A stretch of 64,000 bases of DNA from SB25 sp050180705 (GCA_050180705.1 JBFXDX010000002.1:124001-188000), one strand, 5' to 3'. Positions 42,870 through 52,079 are shown, numbered from the stretch's first letter. Notes: generated by a model not told the origin, from the letters alone. Program-made: numbers and translations.

Positions 42870-45653
42870 ATGGAATACAATTTTAAAGAGATTGAGAGTA
42901 AGTGGCAGGAGTCTTGGAAGAACAACAAGACGTATAAGGTTGATATAGATCCTTCGCGTCCTAAATTTTATGTGCTCGATATGTTCCCATATCCATCAGG
43001 CGCAGGATTGCATGTTGGACATCCTCTTGGTTATATAGCATCCGATATATATTCACGCTTTAAGCGTTTACAGGGCTTTAATGTTTTACACCCAATGGGT
43101 TACGATGCTTTTGGATTACCTGCCGAGCAGTATGCAATTCAAACCGGCCAGCATCCAGCCATTACCACCGATATCAACATTAAGCGTTACCGCGAACAAC
43201 TCGATAAAATTGGTTTCAGTTACGATTGGAGCCGCGAGTTTCGTACCTGCGATCCAGCATACTACAAATGGACTCAGTGGGCCTTTGTGCAAATGTTTAA
43301 GCACTGGTATAATAACGAAACATTGAAGGCTGAATCAATTGAGAAATTGGTTGCGGAGTTTGAGGTGAATGGTAATGCAAAGGTTAATGCAGTTTGCAGC
43401 GATGTTAAGCAATTTTCTGAATCGGATTGGAAGTCGATGAAGGAGATTGAACAGCAAGAGATCTTATTGGCTTATCGATTGGCATATCTTGCCGATGTTA
43501 TGGTAAACTGGTGCCCAGCATTGGGAACTGTACTAGCAAACGATGAGGTTAAGGAAGGGTTCTCAGTTCGTGGTGGTCATCCTGTTGAGCAACGTAAAAT
43601 GCGTCAGTGGTGTTTGCGCATTTCTGCATACGCGGAGCGTTTACTTAACGATATGGAAAGCCTTGAATGGACAGATTCACTTAAAGAGATACAACGCAAT
43701 TGGATTGGCCGTTCCGAGGGTGCTGAGGTTTTTTTCAATATTGAAGGATCCGATCAAAAAATATTAATTTTCACAACTCGTCCCGATACAATTTTTGGTG
43801 CAACCTTTATGGTGCTTGCTCCCGAAAGCGAATTGGTTGATGAGTTAACTACTCCCGAATATGTCGAAAAGGTAAATGCATATCGCGATGAGGTTAAGCG
43901 TAAAACCGAACGTGAGCGTATGGCCGAGGCTAAAAAGGTTACTGGTCAGTTCACCGGTAGTTATGCTATTAATCCATTCACCAAGGAGCGAATTCCAATT
44001 TGGGTGAGCGAGTATGTTTTGGCTGGTTACGGTACAGGTGCAATTATGGCAGTTCCTGCACATGATAGTCGCGATTTTGTTTTTGCCAAAACATTCAATT
44101 TACCTATCATACAAACTGTGATAAGCCCTGGCGATCAGGCTACAGATCCAAATACTTGGGCCGAATCTTATGACGCAAAAGATGGAATTGTGATCAACAG
44201 TCCATTGATTAATGGGTTGGACGTTAAACCAGCTATTAGTAAAATTAACGAGATAATTGAATCGCAAGGGTTAGGTAAGCGTAAAGTGAACTATCGTTTG
44301 CGCGATGCAATTTTCAGCCGTCAGCGATACTGGGGCGAACCATTCCCTGTTTACTACAAGAATGGAATGCCATACACAGTAGATGAAGGCAAGTTGCCGT
44401 TGGAACTTCCCGAGGTTGATGCATTCTTGCCAACCGAGAAGGGTGAACCACCACTTGGTCGCGCTAAGAGTTGGAGTACAACTGATGGCTATTCTTACGA
44501 GTTAAGCACTATGCCTGGTTTCGCAGGATCATCGGCCTATTACTTGCGCTATATGGATCCTCATAACAATAATGGATTGGTATCTAAGGAGGCTAATAAT
44601 TACTGGGAAAATGTCGATCTATATATAGGTGGAACCGAGCACGCTGTGGGTCACCTTATATATTCACGTTTCTGGAATAAGTTTCTTTTCGATTTGGGCT
44701 ATGTGTGCAAGAATGAGCCTTTTAAAAAGTTGATTAACCAAGGGATGATTCAAGGTCGCTCTAACTTTGTTTATCGAATTAAAAACACCAACACTTACGT
44801 TTCGCTTAACTTGAAGGATCAACACGATGTAACTCCAATTCACGTTGATGTTAACATTGTGAGCAACGATATTTTGGATATCGATGCATTCCGCAAGTGG
44901 CGTCCGGAGTTCAACGATGCAGAATTCATTCTGGAAGATGGCAAGTATTTCTGCGGTTGGGCTGTTGAGAAGATGAGCAAGAGTATGTGGAATGTTGTAA
45001 ATCCTGATGTTATTGTTGACAAGTACGGTGCTGATACTCTTCGTATGTACGAAATGTTTCTAGGCCCATTGGAGCAAAGTAAACCTTGGGACACTAATGG
45101 AATTGATGGAGTTCATAAGTTCTTCCGTCGTTTCTGGCGTTTGTATCATGATGCAAACAATCAACTTGAAGTATCCGATGCAGAGCCAACGGCTCAGGAG
45201 TTAAAAGTGCTTCATAAAACAATAAAGAAGATTACCGAGGATATTGAGAAATTTAGTTTCAATACAGGTGTGTCTGCATTTATGATCTGCGTAAATGAGT
45301 TAACTGACTTGAAATGCAACAAGCGAGAAATTCTTGAGCCATTGACAGTATTGATGGCGTCGTATGCTCCGCATATTGCCGAAGAGTTATGGCATTTACT
45401 AGGACATAGCACAACTGTTTGTGATGCAAAATGGCCAGAGTTTAATGAAAAGTATTTGCAGGAGAGCACTTTTACCTGCCCTGTTTCGTTTAACGGAAAA
45501 ACTCGTTTTACACTCGATATTCCTTTGAATATTCCACAGGCAGAAGTTGAAAAGATTGTATTTGCCAATGCTAATACTCAAAAGTTTCTGGACGGTAAGC
45601 AGCCCAAGAAAATTATTATTGTTCCCAATAAAATTGTAAATATTGTATTGTAG
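42870..45653 (+). CDS. leuS: Leucyl-tRNA synthetase
   Basis: Charges tRNA-Leu with leucine; 927 aa. The HIGH box is HVGH at 48-51 (PYPSGAGLHVGHPLGY), the KMSKS motif is at 701-705 (EKMSKSMWNVV). The CP1 editing domain includes TTRPDTIFGATFMVLAPES and GYGTGAIMAVPAHDSRD with the editing aspartate. Two insertions are visible: AEFEVNGNAKVNAVCSD near 165-182 and the segment around 635-690 (SNFVYRIKNTNTYVSLNLKD), which I associate with Bacteroidota LeuRS. The start is the ATG at 42870; the frame is open upstream, but a promoter box lies there. Confidence 0.96.
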   Translation: MEYNFKEIESKWQESWKNNKTYKVDIDPSRPKFYVLDMFPYPSGAGLHVGHPLGYIASDIYSRFKRLQGFNVLHPMGYDAFGLPAEQYAIQTGQHPAITTDINIKRYREQLDKIGFSYDWSREFRTCDPAYYKWTQWAFVQMFKHWYNNETLKAESIEKLVAEFEVNGNAKVNAVCSDVKQFSESDWKSMKEIEQQEILLAYRLAYLADVMVNWCPALGTVLANDEVKEGFSVRGGHPVEQRKMRQWCLRISAYAERLLNDMESLEWTDSLKEIQRNWIGRSEGAEVFFNIEGSDQKILIFTTRPDTIFGATFMVLAPESELVDELTTPEYVEKVNAYRDEVKRKTERERMAEAKKVTGQFTGSYAINPFTKERIPIWVSEYVLAGYGTGAIMAVPAHDSRDFVFAKTFNLPIIQTVISPGDQATDPNTWAESYDAKDGIVINSPLINGLDVKPAISKINEIIESQGLGKRKVNYRLRDAIFSRQRYWGEPFPVYYKNGMPYTVDEGKLPLELPEVDAFLPTEKGEPPLGRAKSWSTTDGYSYELSTMPGFAGSSAYYLRYMDPHNNNGLVSKEANNYWENVDLYIGGTEHAVGHLIYSRFWNKFLFDLGYVCKNEPFKKLINQGMIQGRSNFVYRIKNTNTYVSLNLKDQHDVTPIHVDVNIVSNDILDIDAFRKWRPEFNDAEFILEDGKYFCGWAVEKMSKSMWNVVNPDVIVDKYGADTLRMYEMFLGPLEQSKPWDTNGIDGVHKFFRRFWRLYHDANNQLEVSDAEPTAQELKVLHKTIKKITEDIEKFSFNTGVSAFMICVNELTDLKCNKREILEPLTVLMASYAPHIAEELWHLLGHSTTVCDAKWPEFNEKYLQESTFTCPVSFNGKTRFTLDIPLNIPQAEVEKIVFANANTQKFLDGKQPKKIIIVPNKIVNIVL

Positions 45654-45668
45654 CCTTTTTTGTAATTG

Positions 45669-45699
45669 CAGGTTTAGTTCTTTTTTTTAACTAAACCTG
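45669..45699 (+). terminator. Hairpin after leuS, probable terminator
   Basis: CAGGTTTAGTT at 45669-45679 pairs with AACTAAACCTG at 45689-45699. The T-run is in the loop, not after the stem, so termination is less certain than for the other hairpins. Confidence 0.5.
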
Positions 45700-45865
45700 A
45701 TTAGTATATATCTATTGTTTTCGATAATTTAAATCGAAAATGAGTTCAACAATCCAATGAAATATAAACTTGGTCAATTTAATTTGGAGCGATTGTAAAA
45801 AAAGTTTAACTTTATTAATCACGGATTTAATCATTAGTCACTTATAAAAACCTAAAATTACATCT

Positions 45866-46276
45866 ATGGAGAGATCAGAGAGCAAAACCAAATCATTTAA
45901 GGATTTAGTGGTTTGGCAGAAAGCCCATGCATTCGTATTGAATATTTACCAAATGGTAAGAAACTTCCCTGACGATAGCCAATCATTTGTGGGTGATATG
46001 CTTTGCGAGAGTGTTACGGCCATAGCTACAAATATTGTTGGTGGATATCGTAAAAAAGATCGTGACGAGAAATTGATGTTTTTGTCCACAGCGCAGGATG
46101 CTTTAGAGGAATGCCGTTACTATATTATATTGTCTGCAGATCTAGGTATGATTGATTCGTATCAGACAGAGGAGTTGGAAAACCTCATAGGAGAGGTTAG
46201 TTATTTGCTTAATTCTTATGTGAAGTCAATTCAACGTAGGAAAGAGGAAGATAATAGGGGAGAAAATCAATATTAG
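45866..46276 (+). CDS. Four-helix-bundle protein (23S rRNA IVS family)
   Basis: 136 aa of the four-helix-bundle family first noted in intervening sequences of 23S rRNA genes. Signature segments are KSFKDLVVWQKAHAF (about 9-23), NFPDDSQSFVGDMLCESVTAIATNI and AQDALEECRYYIILSADLG. The length is a little above the usual 115-125 because of a basic tail (KSIQRRKEEDNRGENQY). Here it stands outside any rRNA gene, as is common in Bacteroidota. It precedes the YitT gene by 11 bases. Function unknown. Confidence 0.85.
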   Translation: MERSESKTKSFKDLVVWQKAHAFVLNIYQMVRNFPDDSQSFVGDMLCESVTAIATNIVGGYRKKDRDEKLMFLSTAQDALEECRYYIILSADLGMIDSYQTEELENLIGEVSYLLNSYVKSIQRRKEEDNRGENQY

Positions 46277-46287
46277 AATTGATTTCA

Positions 46288-47166
46288 ATGACTAGTGGTA
46301 AAATATTTAAAACAATCCGATCATATTCAATTATTGTGTTCGGATTGTTGCTTTATGCGTTGTCGTGGACGGCGTTCCTGATTCCGCATAAAATAACAGG
46401 AGGTGGAGTTTCTGGTGTTGGTGCTTTAATTTTCTATGCAACTGGGTTTCCGTTGGGATACACCTATTTTTTGATAAACATTGGATTAATCTTGATTGCA
46501 ATTAAGATGCTTGGGGCAAATTTTGGAGTCAAAACTGTTTTTGGTGTTATTGTGGGCTCAGTTTTACTTTCGGTGCTTCAGGTATTAATTAAACAGCCTA
46601 TTGTTGACGATAAGTTTATGTCCACCATTATTGGTGGTGCCATTGCTGGTATAGGTATTGGAATCGTTTTTACCCAGGGTGGTAGTTCTGGTGGAACTGA
46701 TATTATTGCGATGATAATTAATAAGTATAAGAATATCAGCCCAGGACGAATTATATTGATGTGCGATGTCTTTATAATAGGTTCATCATTTTTGGTTTTG
46801 CTTGACCTAGAGCCCGCTAAGCGTATCGAAACTATTGTCTATGGCTATGTTGCGATGGCTATTACAGCGTATTGCATCGATGCAGTACTCTCGGGAAGTA
46901 AGCAGTCTGTTCAGGTGTTTATTTTCTCAAAACAGTATCAGTCTATTGCAGACAGAATCACCAATGAGTTAGGACGTGGTGTTACTGTAATTGATGGTCA
47001 AGGTTGGTTTAGTAAGGAGAACCAGAAAGTGTTAATTACTCTTGTTCGTAAGTATGAGGCTAACGATGTTTATAGAGTGATTAAGGAGATAGATCCCGAA
47101 GCCTTTATATCTGTTGCAAGTGTAATGGGTGTTTATGGGAAAGGATTTGAACGAATCAGGCACTAA
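46288..47166 (+). CDS. YitT family membrane protein
   Basis: 292 aa with five or six N-terminal membrane helices (DUF161) to about residue 205 and a soluble C-terminal DUF2179 domain (about 215-285) containing VTVIDGQGWFSKENQKVL. The signature GGVSGVGALIFYATGFPLGY and TQGGSSGGTDIIAMIINKY are present. The family is widespread, with no settled function. The ATG at 46288 is preferred over TTG 46279, which lies 2 bases after the upstream stop. The gene ends at a strong terminator. Confidence 0.9.
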   Translation: MTSGKIFKTIRSYSIIVFGLLLYALSWTAFLIPHKITGGGVSGVGALIFYATGFPLGYTYFLINIGLILIAIKMLGANFGVKTVFGVIVGSVLLSVLQVLIKQPIVDDKFMSTIIGGAIAGIGIGIVFTQGGSSGGTDIIAMIINKYKNISPGRIILMCDVFIIGSSFLVLLDLEPAKRIETIVYGYVAMAITAYCIDAVLSGSKQSVQVFIFSKQYQSIADRITNELGRGVTVIDGQGWFSKENQKVLITLVRKYEANDVYRVIKEIDPEAFISVASVMGVYGKGFERIRH

Positions 47167-47185
47167 TTTATTTGAGATATTTGTT

Positions 47186-47217
47186 AACCCCTTGCTTTTG
47201 TCAAGGGGTTTTTTATT
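47186..47217 (+). terminator. Terminator after the YitT gene
   Basis: AACCCCTTG at 47186-47194 pairs with CAAGGGGTT at 47202-47210, followed by TTTTATTT. Confidence 0.88.
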
Positions 47218-47288
47218 TGGCTCAATCTTGTGCATAATGCACTTGACAAACCTATTTTGATACTATAACTTGCCTCAAAATTGAAGTT

Positions 47289-47963
47289 GTGGGCAAAAGA
47301 GCAAAGGTTCGTTGGTGCGTTTTTTTGCTATTATGGATCGCGTTTACATCGTGCCATGTATTATACGTTCCCAATAGTTTTAATTCCCCGTTATTAAGAA
47401 ATAGGGGCGATGGGCAAGTAAACTTGGCGGCGGGTGCTGCAGGCTATGAAGTGCAGGTTGCCTATGCCATTACCGATAAGATTGGAGTAATAGCGAATGG
47501 TCAGTCTCTTAAAAGTACTAAAAAGGATACCATTACAGAGCATCGAACTTTGTACGAGTTGGGATTTGGCTATACTGAGAAGTATAGCGATAATGGAATT
47601 TTTGAGATTTACGGAGGAGGTGGTATTGGCAATGTTCCAGCCGATTTTAAGGATAGTTATTATGATGGAACGCAAACAACCCAGATTAAACGTTTTTTTG
47701 TTCAACCTGGAATCGGTTTTTTTAACGATTGGCTCGATTTAAGTGTTGTTTCGCGTTTCTCGGCTGCCAATATCGGTAATGAAACAAATTTTTTCTTCGA
47801 ACCTGGAGTCTCGTTCAAAATGGGTTATAAGCGAATCCGATTTTGCTCAAGTGTTGGTCTTTCATTTCCCTTTAAACCTTCTAGGTATAGAAACTGGGAT
47901 TACAACCCTGTAATCTTTTCCGTTGGAATTCATCTTAATTTTGGAAAAAGGCTCGACGATTAA
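47289..47963 (+). CDS. Hypothetical lipoprotein with beta-barrel-like body
   Basis: 224 aa from a GTG at 47289. A basic N-terminus (GKRAKVR) and hydrophobic core (CVFLLLWIAF) lead to a lipobox TSC with the modified cysteine near residue 22. The mature part is rich in beta-strands (GQVNLAAGAAGYEVQVAYAI; GIFEIYGGGGIGNVPAD; FFVQPGIGFFNDWLDLSVVSRF) and ends FSVGIHLNFGKRLDD. The pattern is that of an outer-membrane beta-barrel, unusual with a lipid anchor. No family recognised. Convergent with purN. Confidence 0.65.
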   Translation: MGKRAKVRWCVFLLLWIAFTSCHVLYVPNSFNSPLLRNRGDGQVNLAAGAAGYEVQVAYAITDKIGVIANGQSLKSTKKDTITEHRTLYELGFGYTEKYSDNGIFEIYGGGGIGNVPADFKDSYYDGTQTTQIKRFFVQPGIGFFNDWLDLSVVSRFSAANIGNETNFFFEPGVSFKMGYKRIRFCSSVGLSFPFKPSRYRNWDYNPVIFSVGIHLNFGKRLDD

Positions 47964-47977
47964 AGAAAATTTTCTGT

Positions 47978-48544
47978 CTAAATTTTATTCAAAATTTGTT
48001 CTAAAACTTTTGGGTAGTGCTCGTATTCCAACTGGTGAACTTTTTGTGCTAGTGTTTCGGCATTGTCGCTGGAGTCGATTGTACATTTTGCCTGAAAAAT
48101 AACTCCACCTTCATCATACTTGCTATTTACATAGTGAATTGTAATTCCGCTTTCGGATTCTCTGTTGGCAATAACTGCACGATGAACCCTATCGCCATAC
48201 ATCCCTTTTCCTCCATATTGAGGTAATAGCGCTGGATGGATATTTACTATTCTATTTGGAAATGCGTTGATGAAGTTTTCTGGAATCAATTTAAGGAATC
48301 CGGCCAGCACAATAAAGTCGATGCTATATGATTTTAGAACATCAAGGAATGACCCGTTTTTGAGTTCTTCCATGGTAAATACTTTGTGGTCAATGTTTAA
48401 TCTTTTTGCACGCTCAATCACAAATGCTGATGGGTTTTCTGTTGCAATCAACCTAATTTTTATTTGTGAATTGTTGCTAAAGTAGTTAGCAATATTTTCG
48501 GTGTTGCTTCCTGAACCCGATGCTAAGATGGCTATGTTGCTCAT
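47978..48544 (-). CDS. purN: Phosphoribosylglycinamide formyltransferase
   Basis: Transfers a formyl group from 10-formyl-THF to GAR in purine synthesis. 188 aa from the ATG at 48544. The start MSNIAILASGSGSNTENI, the catalytic N101 and H103 in VNIHPALLPQYGGKGMYG, and D144 in YDEGGVIFQ are all present. The frame extends 13 codons further upstream, but the conserved N-terminus begins at this ATG. It is divergent from acpP. Confidence 0.95.
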   Translation of the reverse strand: MSNIAILASGSGSNTENIANYFSNNSQIKIRLIATENPSAFVIERAKRLNIDHKVFTMEELKNGSFLDVLKSYSIDFIVLAGFLKLIPENFINAFPNRIVNIHPALLPQYGGKGMYGDRVHRAVIANRESESGITIHYVNSKYDEGGVIFQAKCTIDSSDNAETLAQKVHQLEYEHYPKVLEQILNKI

Positions 48545-48602
48545 AATTAGTTTTTTAGTTTTAAGTGATTGAACGATTGTCAAAAAAAAAGATTGTAAGT
48601 GA

Positions 48603-48631
48603 CAAAAATATGAACAAAAAAATTACTTTTG
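48603..48631. promoter_or_regulatory. Back-to-back promoter boxes between purN and acpP
   Basis: A minus-strand TATTTTTG (48610-48603) faces purN and a plus-strand TACTTTTG (48624-48631) faces acpP; both match TAnnTTTG. Neither has a clear TTG at 18-21 bases. The acpP leader would be about 80 bases. Confidence 0.45.
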
Positions 48632-48715
48632 CGGCTGAAATTATCATCTGATAGCTATCGGATGAAATTTTTTTCTTTGTGATTGAATACTATTTATTAA
48701 CTAAATTTTAAAATT

Positions 48716-48952
48716 ATGTCGGATATTGCAACAAGAGTAAAGTCGATTATCGTTGACAAACTCGGAGTGGACGAAAATGAAGTAACTCCAGAAGCAAGTT
48801 TCACTAATGATCTAGGTGCTGATTCACTTGACACTGTAGAACTTATCATGGAATTCGAAAAAGAGTTCAATCTTTCTATTCCTGATGATGAGGCTGAAAA
48901 GATCGGAACTGTTGGTGATGCTATTACTTACATCGAAGGCCACAGCAAGTAA
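48716..48952 (+). CDS. acpP: Acyl carrier protein
   Basis: 78 aa carrier of fatty-acid intermediates. The phosphopantetheine attachment serine is S37 in LGADSLDTVELIMEFE. The sequence is acidic and helical as expected. It is followed by fabF (59 bases) and rnc, the usual fatty-acid/RNase III order, and is divergent from purN. Confidence 0.97.
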   Translation: MSDIATRVKSIIVDKLGVDENEVTPEASFTNDLGADSLDTVELIMEFEKEFNLSIPDDEAEKIGTVGDAITYIEGHSK

Positions 48953-49011
48953 TATCAAAAATTTAAAAAAAACCTAGCAAGTAAATTAATTTTAAACCAA
49001 AATTCTATTCT

Positions 49012-50262
49012 ATGGAAATGAAGCGTGTTGTTGTCACAGGTCTTGGTACAATTAATCCTATTGGGAATAATATTCAAGAGTATTGGACCAACCTTGAAAA
49101 TGGTGTGAGTGGATGTGAAATGATCACCAGTTTCGACGCATCTAAGTTTAAAACAAGGTTTGCTTGTCAGGTAAAAAATTTTGACCCAAATACATACTTC
49201 GACCGTAAAGAGGTTAAAAAACTAGATCCTTATACCCAGTTTGCGCTGGTGGCTGTAGATGAGGCTATGAAGGATTCTGGCATTAACCCTGAGTCTATTG
49301 ATTTAGACATGGCAGGTGTTGTTTGGGCTTCAGGGATTGGTGGTTTACAATCCTTGACAGATGAAGTTAGAGGCTATGTCGAGGGTGATGGTACTCCTCG
49401 ATTTAGCCCGTTCTTCATTCCTCGAATGATTTCGGATATTGCTGCAGGCCATATCTCTATTAAGTATGGTTTCCGTGGTCCTAATTTCTCCACGGTTTCG
49501 GCTTGTGCATCATCTACCAATGGTATTATATGTGCCATGGACATTATTCGAACAGGAAAAGCTAGTATTATTGTTAGCGGAGGTTCCGAGGCTTCTGTTA
49601 CCGAGGTTGCTCTTGGTGGATTTAGCTCTATGCAGGCTTTGTCATCTAGAAATGATGAGTACAAAACTGCGTCAAGACCATTCGACGAAACCCGTGATGG
49701 TTTTGTTATGGGCGAGGGCGCTGGCTGCTTAATTCTCGAAGAGTACGAGCATGCTAAGGCTCGTGGTGCTAAAATATACTGTGAATTGGTTGGCGGTGGT
49801 ATGACTGCTGATGCTTACCATTTAACTGCTCCACATCCAGAAGGCCTTGGTGCAAGAAAGGTTATGGAGAATGCCATTAAGGATGCTAACTTAAAACCCG
49901 AAGATATTGACTATGTAAATGTGCACGGTACTGCAACTCCACTTGGTGATATTGCTGAAACTAAAGCAATCCTTTCTGTTTTCGGAGAACATGCATATAA
50001 ACTCAATATCAGTTCAACTAAATCAATGACAGGTCACCTTTTAGGTGCTGCTGGTGCAATTGAGGCTATTGCTGCTGTATTTGCTGTGTGCAAGGATATG
50101 GTTCCTCCAACTATCAATTTGAATAGTATTGATCCAGCCATTGACAGTAAGCTTAATCTTACCCCAAATAAAGCACAAAAGCGTGTTGTTAATGCTGCAT
50201 TAAGCAATACATTTGGGTTTGGTGGTCACAATGCATCTGTTATTGTTAAAAAACTTTCCTAG
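49012..50262 (+). CDS. fabF: 3-oxoacyl-ACP synthase II
   Basis: Condensing enzyme of fatty-acid elongation, 416 aa. The active-site cysteine is C165 in VSACASSTNG; the two catalytic histidines lie in VNVHGTATPLGD and SMTGHLLGAAGA. The start MKRVVVTGLGTINPIG and the end LSNTFGFGGHNASVIVKK are family-typical. Two starting methionines (MEM) are possible. It is between acpP and rnc; rnc starts 6 bases after its stop. Confidence 0.97.
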   Translation: MEMKRVVVTGLGTINPIGNNIQEYWTNLENGVSGCEMITSFDASKFKTRFACQVKNFDPNTYFDRKEVKKLDPYTQFALVAVDEAMKDSGINPESIDLDMAGVVWASGIGGLQSLTDEVRGYVEGDGTPRFSPFFIPRMISDIAAGHISIKYGFRGPNFSTVSACASSTNGIICAMDIIRTGKASIIVSGGSEASVTEVALGGFSSMQALSSRNDEYKTASRPFDETRDGFVMGEGAGCLILEEYEHAKARGAKIYCELVGGGMTADAYHLTAPHPEGLGARKVMENAIKDANLKPEDIDYVNVHGTATPLGDIAETKAILSVFGEHAYKLNISSTKSMTGHLLGAAGAIEAIAAVFAVCKDMVPPTINLNSIDPAIDSKLNLTPNKAQKRVVNAALSNTFGFGGHNASVIVKKLS

Positions 50263-50268
50263 CATTAG

Positions 50269-51015
50269 GTGTTAAGGTTTCTTGTAGAACCGATTGAGCG
50301 ATTTCGCATACCTGTTGCGGATAGGAAGTTTTTTAGTCAACTTAAGAGCATTTTAGGATTCTCTCCAAAAAATATTGAATTGTACAAGCTGGCCATGGTA
50401 CACAGGTCAGCTTCTTATGTTTTGCCCAAGGGCAAGCGGGTTGATAATGAGCGGCTGGAATATTTAGGTGATGCTGTGCTCGATGCAATTGTTGCAGACT
50501 ATTTGTTTGAGCGCTACCCAAATCAGCGTGAAGGTTTTCTTACAAAGATGCGCGCCAAAATAGTTAGCCGTACAAGTTTGAACCAGTTGGCGGTGAGCAT
50601 GGGGCTCGAATCGTTGGTGAAGTTGAGCAATGGTACGGCAATATTGCAGAAGAATATATACGGAAATGCCTTAGAGGCATTGATTGGTGCAATATTCCTC
50701 GATAGAGGCTATCCGTTTACGAGTGCTGCTGTAATTAGTAATATCCTTGATAGATTTATCGATTTGGATGAACTTCAGGTTTTAGAGACAGATTTTAAAA
50801 GTAAACTGATTGAACTAGCCCAAAAGCACAAAATCCCAGTAAGTTTTGATACAAACGAGGATACTACTGTTACATCTAATCCCCCTAAATTCAAGTCTGT
50901 TCTCGTATTTAATAATGAACAAATTGCCGAAGGATTCGGTAATTCAAAAAAAGAAGCCGAGCAGCATGCCTCAATGATTGCTTTGGACAAAATAGACGAG
51001 AGCCAGTTTCAATAG
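50269..51015 (+). CDS. rnc: Ribonuclease III
   Basis: Double-strand-specific endoribonuclease for rRNA and mRNA processing, 248 aa. The catalytic signature NERLEYLGDAVLD is at 60-72, with LEALIGAIFLDRGY providing the second acidic site, and a double-stranded RNA-binding domain at about 173-245 (FKSKLIELAQKHK to GNSKKEAEQHASMIAL). The start is GTG at 50269, 6 bases after the fabF stop. The downstream 3.2 kb is the accessory tract. Confidence 0.95.
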   Translation: MLRFLVEPIERFRIPVADRKFFSQLKSILGFSPKNIELYKLAMVHRSASYVLPKGKRVDNERLEYLGDAVLDAIVADYLFERYPNQREGFLTKMRAKIVSRTSLNQLAVSMGLESLVKLSNGTAILQKNIYGNALEALIGAIFLDRGYPFTSAAVISNILDRFIDLDELQVLETDFKSKLIELAQKHKIPVSFDTNEDTTVTSNPPKFKSVLVFNNEQIAEGFGNSKKEAEQHASMIALDKIDESQFQ

Positions 51016-51199
51016 GTATTTGTAGTTTTAGTTTGACTATTTGGTGGAGTTAGTCTTAGTGGCTGCGCTTCTGTTAAGCGTTAGTTTTATTCTGTGTGTC
51101 ACCCTAATTCATTTGTTTGCACTAGCCTTCATTTGATGCGTGTTTTTATTGTAATGCGATCCATGCTTACAATACTATGCTCAAACGATTTTGCCGGAT

Positions 51200-51349
51200 A
51201 AACTGGAGTCCCTTCATAATAATCCAGTCCGCGCAAGGATAGTTGAAAAAACGGAGGACTACCTGTACTCCAGCGCACGCAGCTACGCAGGATTAGATTC
51301 AGTTATAGATGTAATTACTGTTGACATACGGTGGAAAACGTACAATTAG
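51200..51349 (+). pseudogene. C-terminal remnant of a REP-associated (Y1/IS200-like) transposase
   Basis: One frame reads DKLESLHNNPVRARI followed by VEKTEDYLYSSARSYAGLD and stops with TAG at 51347-51349. The pattern HxNPVRAxIVExxEDYxYSSAxxYAG is the typical C-terminus of REP-associated tyrosine transposases. The N-terminal catalytic part, with the HUH motif and active-site tyrosine, is absent: upstream sequence to rnc gives no matching frame. So this is a decayed relic of about 50 codons. No function is expected; it marks past activity of an element of this class here. Confidence 0.75.
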
Positions 51350-51359
51350 CTATATTTAC

Positions 51360-51411
51360 CGGGCAGAGCCCGAAGAGATAGATTCGACTGAGGCGTATAG
51401 CCTCAGCCGAA
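51360..51411. repeat. Two REP-like palindromes beside the transposase remnant
   Basis: CGGGC-AGA-GCCCG at 51360-51372, then CTGAGGC at 51388-51394 pairing with GCCTCAG at 51400-51406; the latter extends outward to TTCG (51383-51386) and CGAA (51408-51411). Both follow the remnant's stop within 65 bases. Confidence 0.65.
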
Positions 51412-51452
51412 CGGGGTCAATAAGATAATTAAAGAATCAGAAATAAAGACAA

Positions 51453-52079
51453 ATGATGAGGAATAGCAAATTTGAAACCATATTGTTTGTACTATATTTT
51501 ATTGTTATTATTACCACCTGTTTAATTTTAAGTGGATTTATCGAGTTTTTTTCTACTTGCGAATATTTCGCTAATAAAAAAATAGTTTTGCCTCAAATGA
51601 TTATCCCTATAGTAGTGTTCCCATTGATAGGATATGGGGTTGCTTTGGTCTTAAAAATAGAGAAATCAAAAAGGTTCCTTTTCTATTTAATTATTCCTAT
51701 CATATCAGTTGCTTTTATATTGGGTTATTTATCTTTTAAAGAGAAAAATTATTTGTATTCAAGCACTTGTTTTGTGAGAATAGCAAAGGTTAAGGACATC
51801 TATTGGGGGAGCCAAACCAGTTATGTGGATATAACCTACCGGAAAGACGGCAAGCGTTACAAGCGAAATGAGGTTCGGTTTCTGGGGAAAAGTGCGGTCA
51901 AAACCCTGCACATTGGCGACAGCCTTTTGGTGTTGAGCGTTAAGGACTGCGATGCCATTATGTACGTGTACAAACCGCACCCCACGTTACAGGAATTTAA
52001 AAAGTGTGCAGATTACGGCTATTACTTTAACGGGAATCTTTATAGCAAAGAAGAATTTGAAGGGAAGTACATCAAATAA
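51453..52079 (+). CDS. Hypothetical membrane protein
   Basis: 208 aa. Three membrane helices lie near residues 8-30 (TILFVLYFIVIITTCLILSG), 46-66 (PQMIIPIVVFPLIGYGVALVL) and 73-91 (FLFYLIIPIISVAFILGYL). A soluble C-terminal domain (about 100-208) has KVKDIYWGSQTSYVDITYRKDGKRYKRN in outline and ends YYFNGNLYSKEEFEGKYIK. The DNA for the first half is AT-rich while the second half, from about 51800, is visibly richer in G and C, as if two pieces were joined or under different selection. No family recognised. It lies in the accessory tract between palindrome clusters. Confidence 0.7.
   Translation: MMRNSKFETILFVLYFIVIITTCLILSGFIEFFSTCEYFANKKIVLPQMIIPIVVFPLIGYGVALVLKIEKSKRFLFYLIIPIISVAFILGYLSFKEKNYLYSSTCFVRIAKVKDIYWGSQTSYVDITYRKDGKRYKRNEVRFLGKSAVKTLHIGDSLLVLSVKDCDAIMYVYKPHPTLQEFKKCADYGYYFNGNLYSKEEFEGKYIK

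Noticed and set aside
51016..51199. N-terminal continuation of the transposase remnant
   Set aside because: Upstream of about 51200 the frame no longer resembles a Y1 transposase and no HUH motif is visible in any frame, so I limited the pseudogene to the recognisable part.
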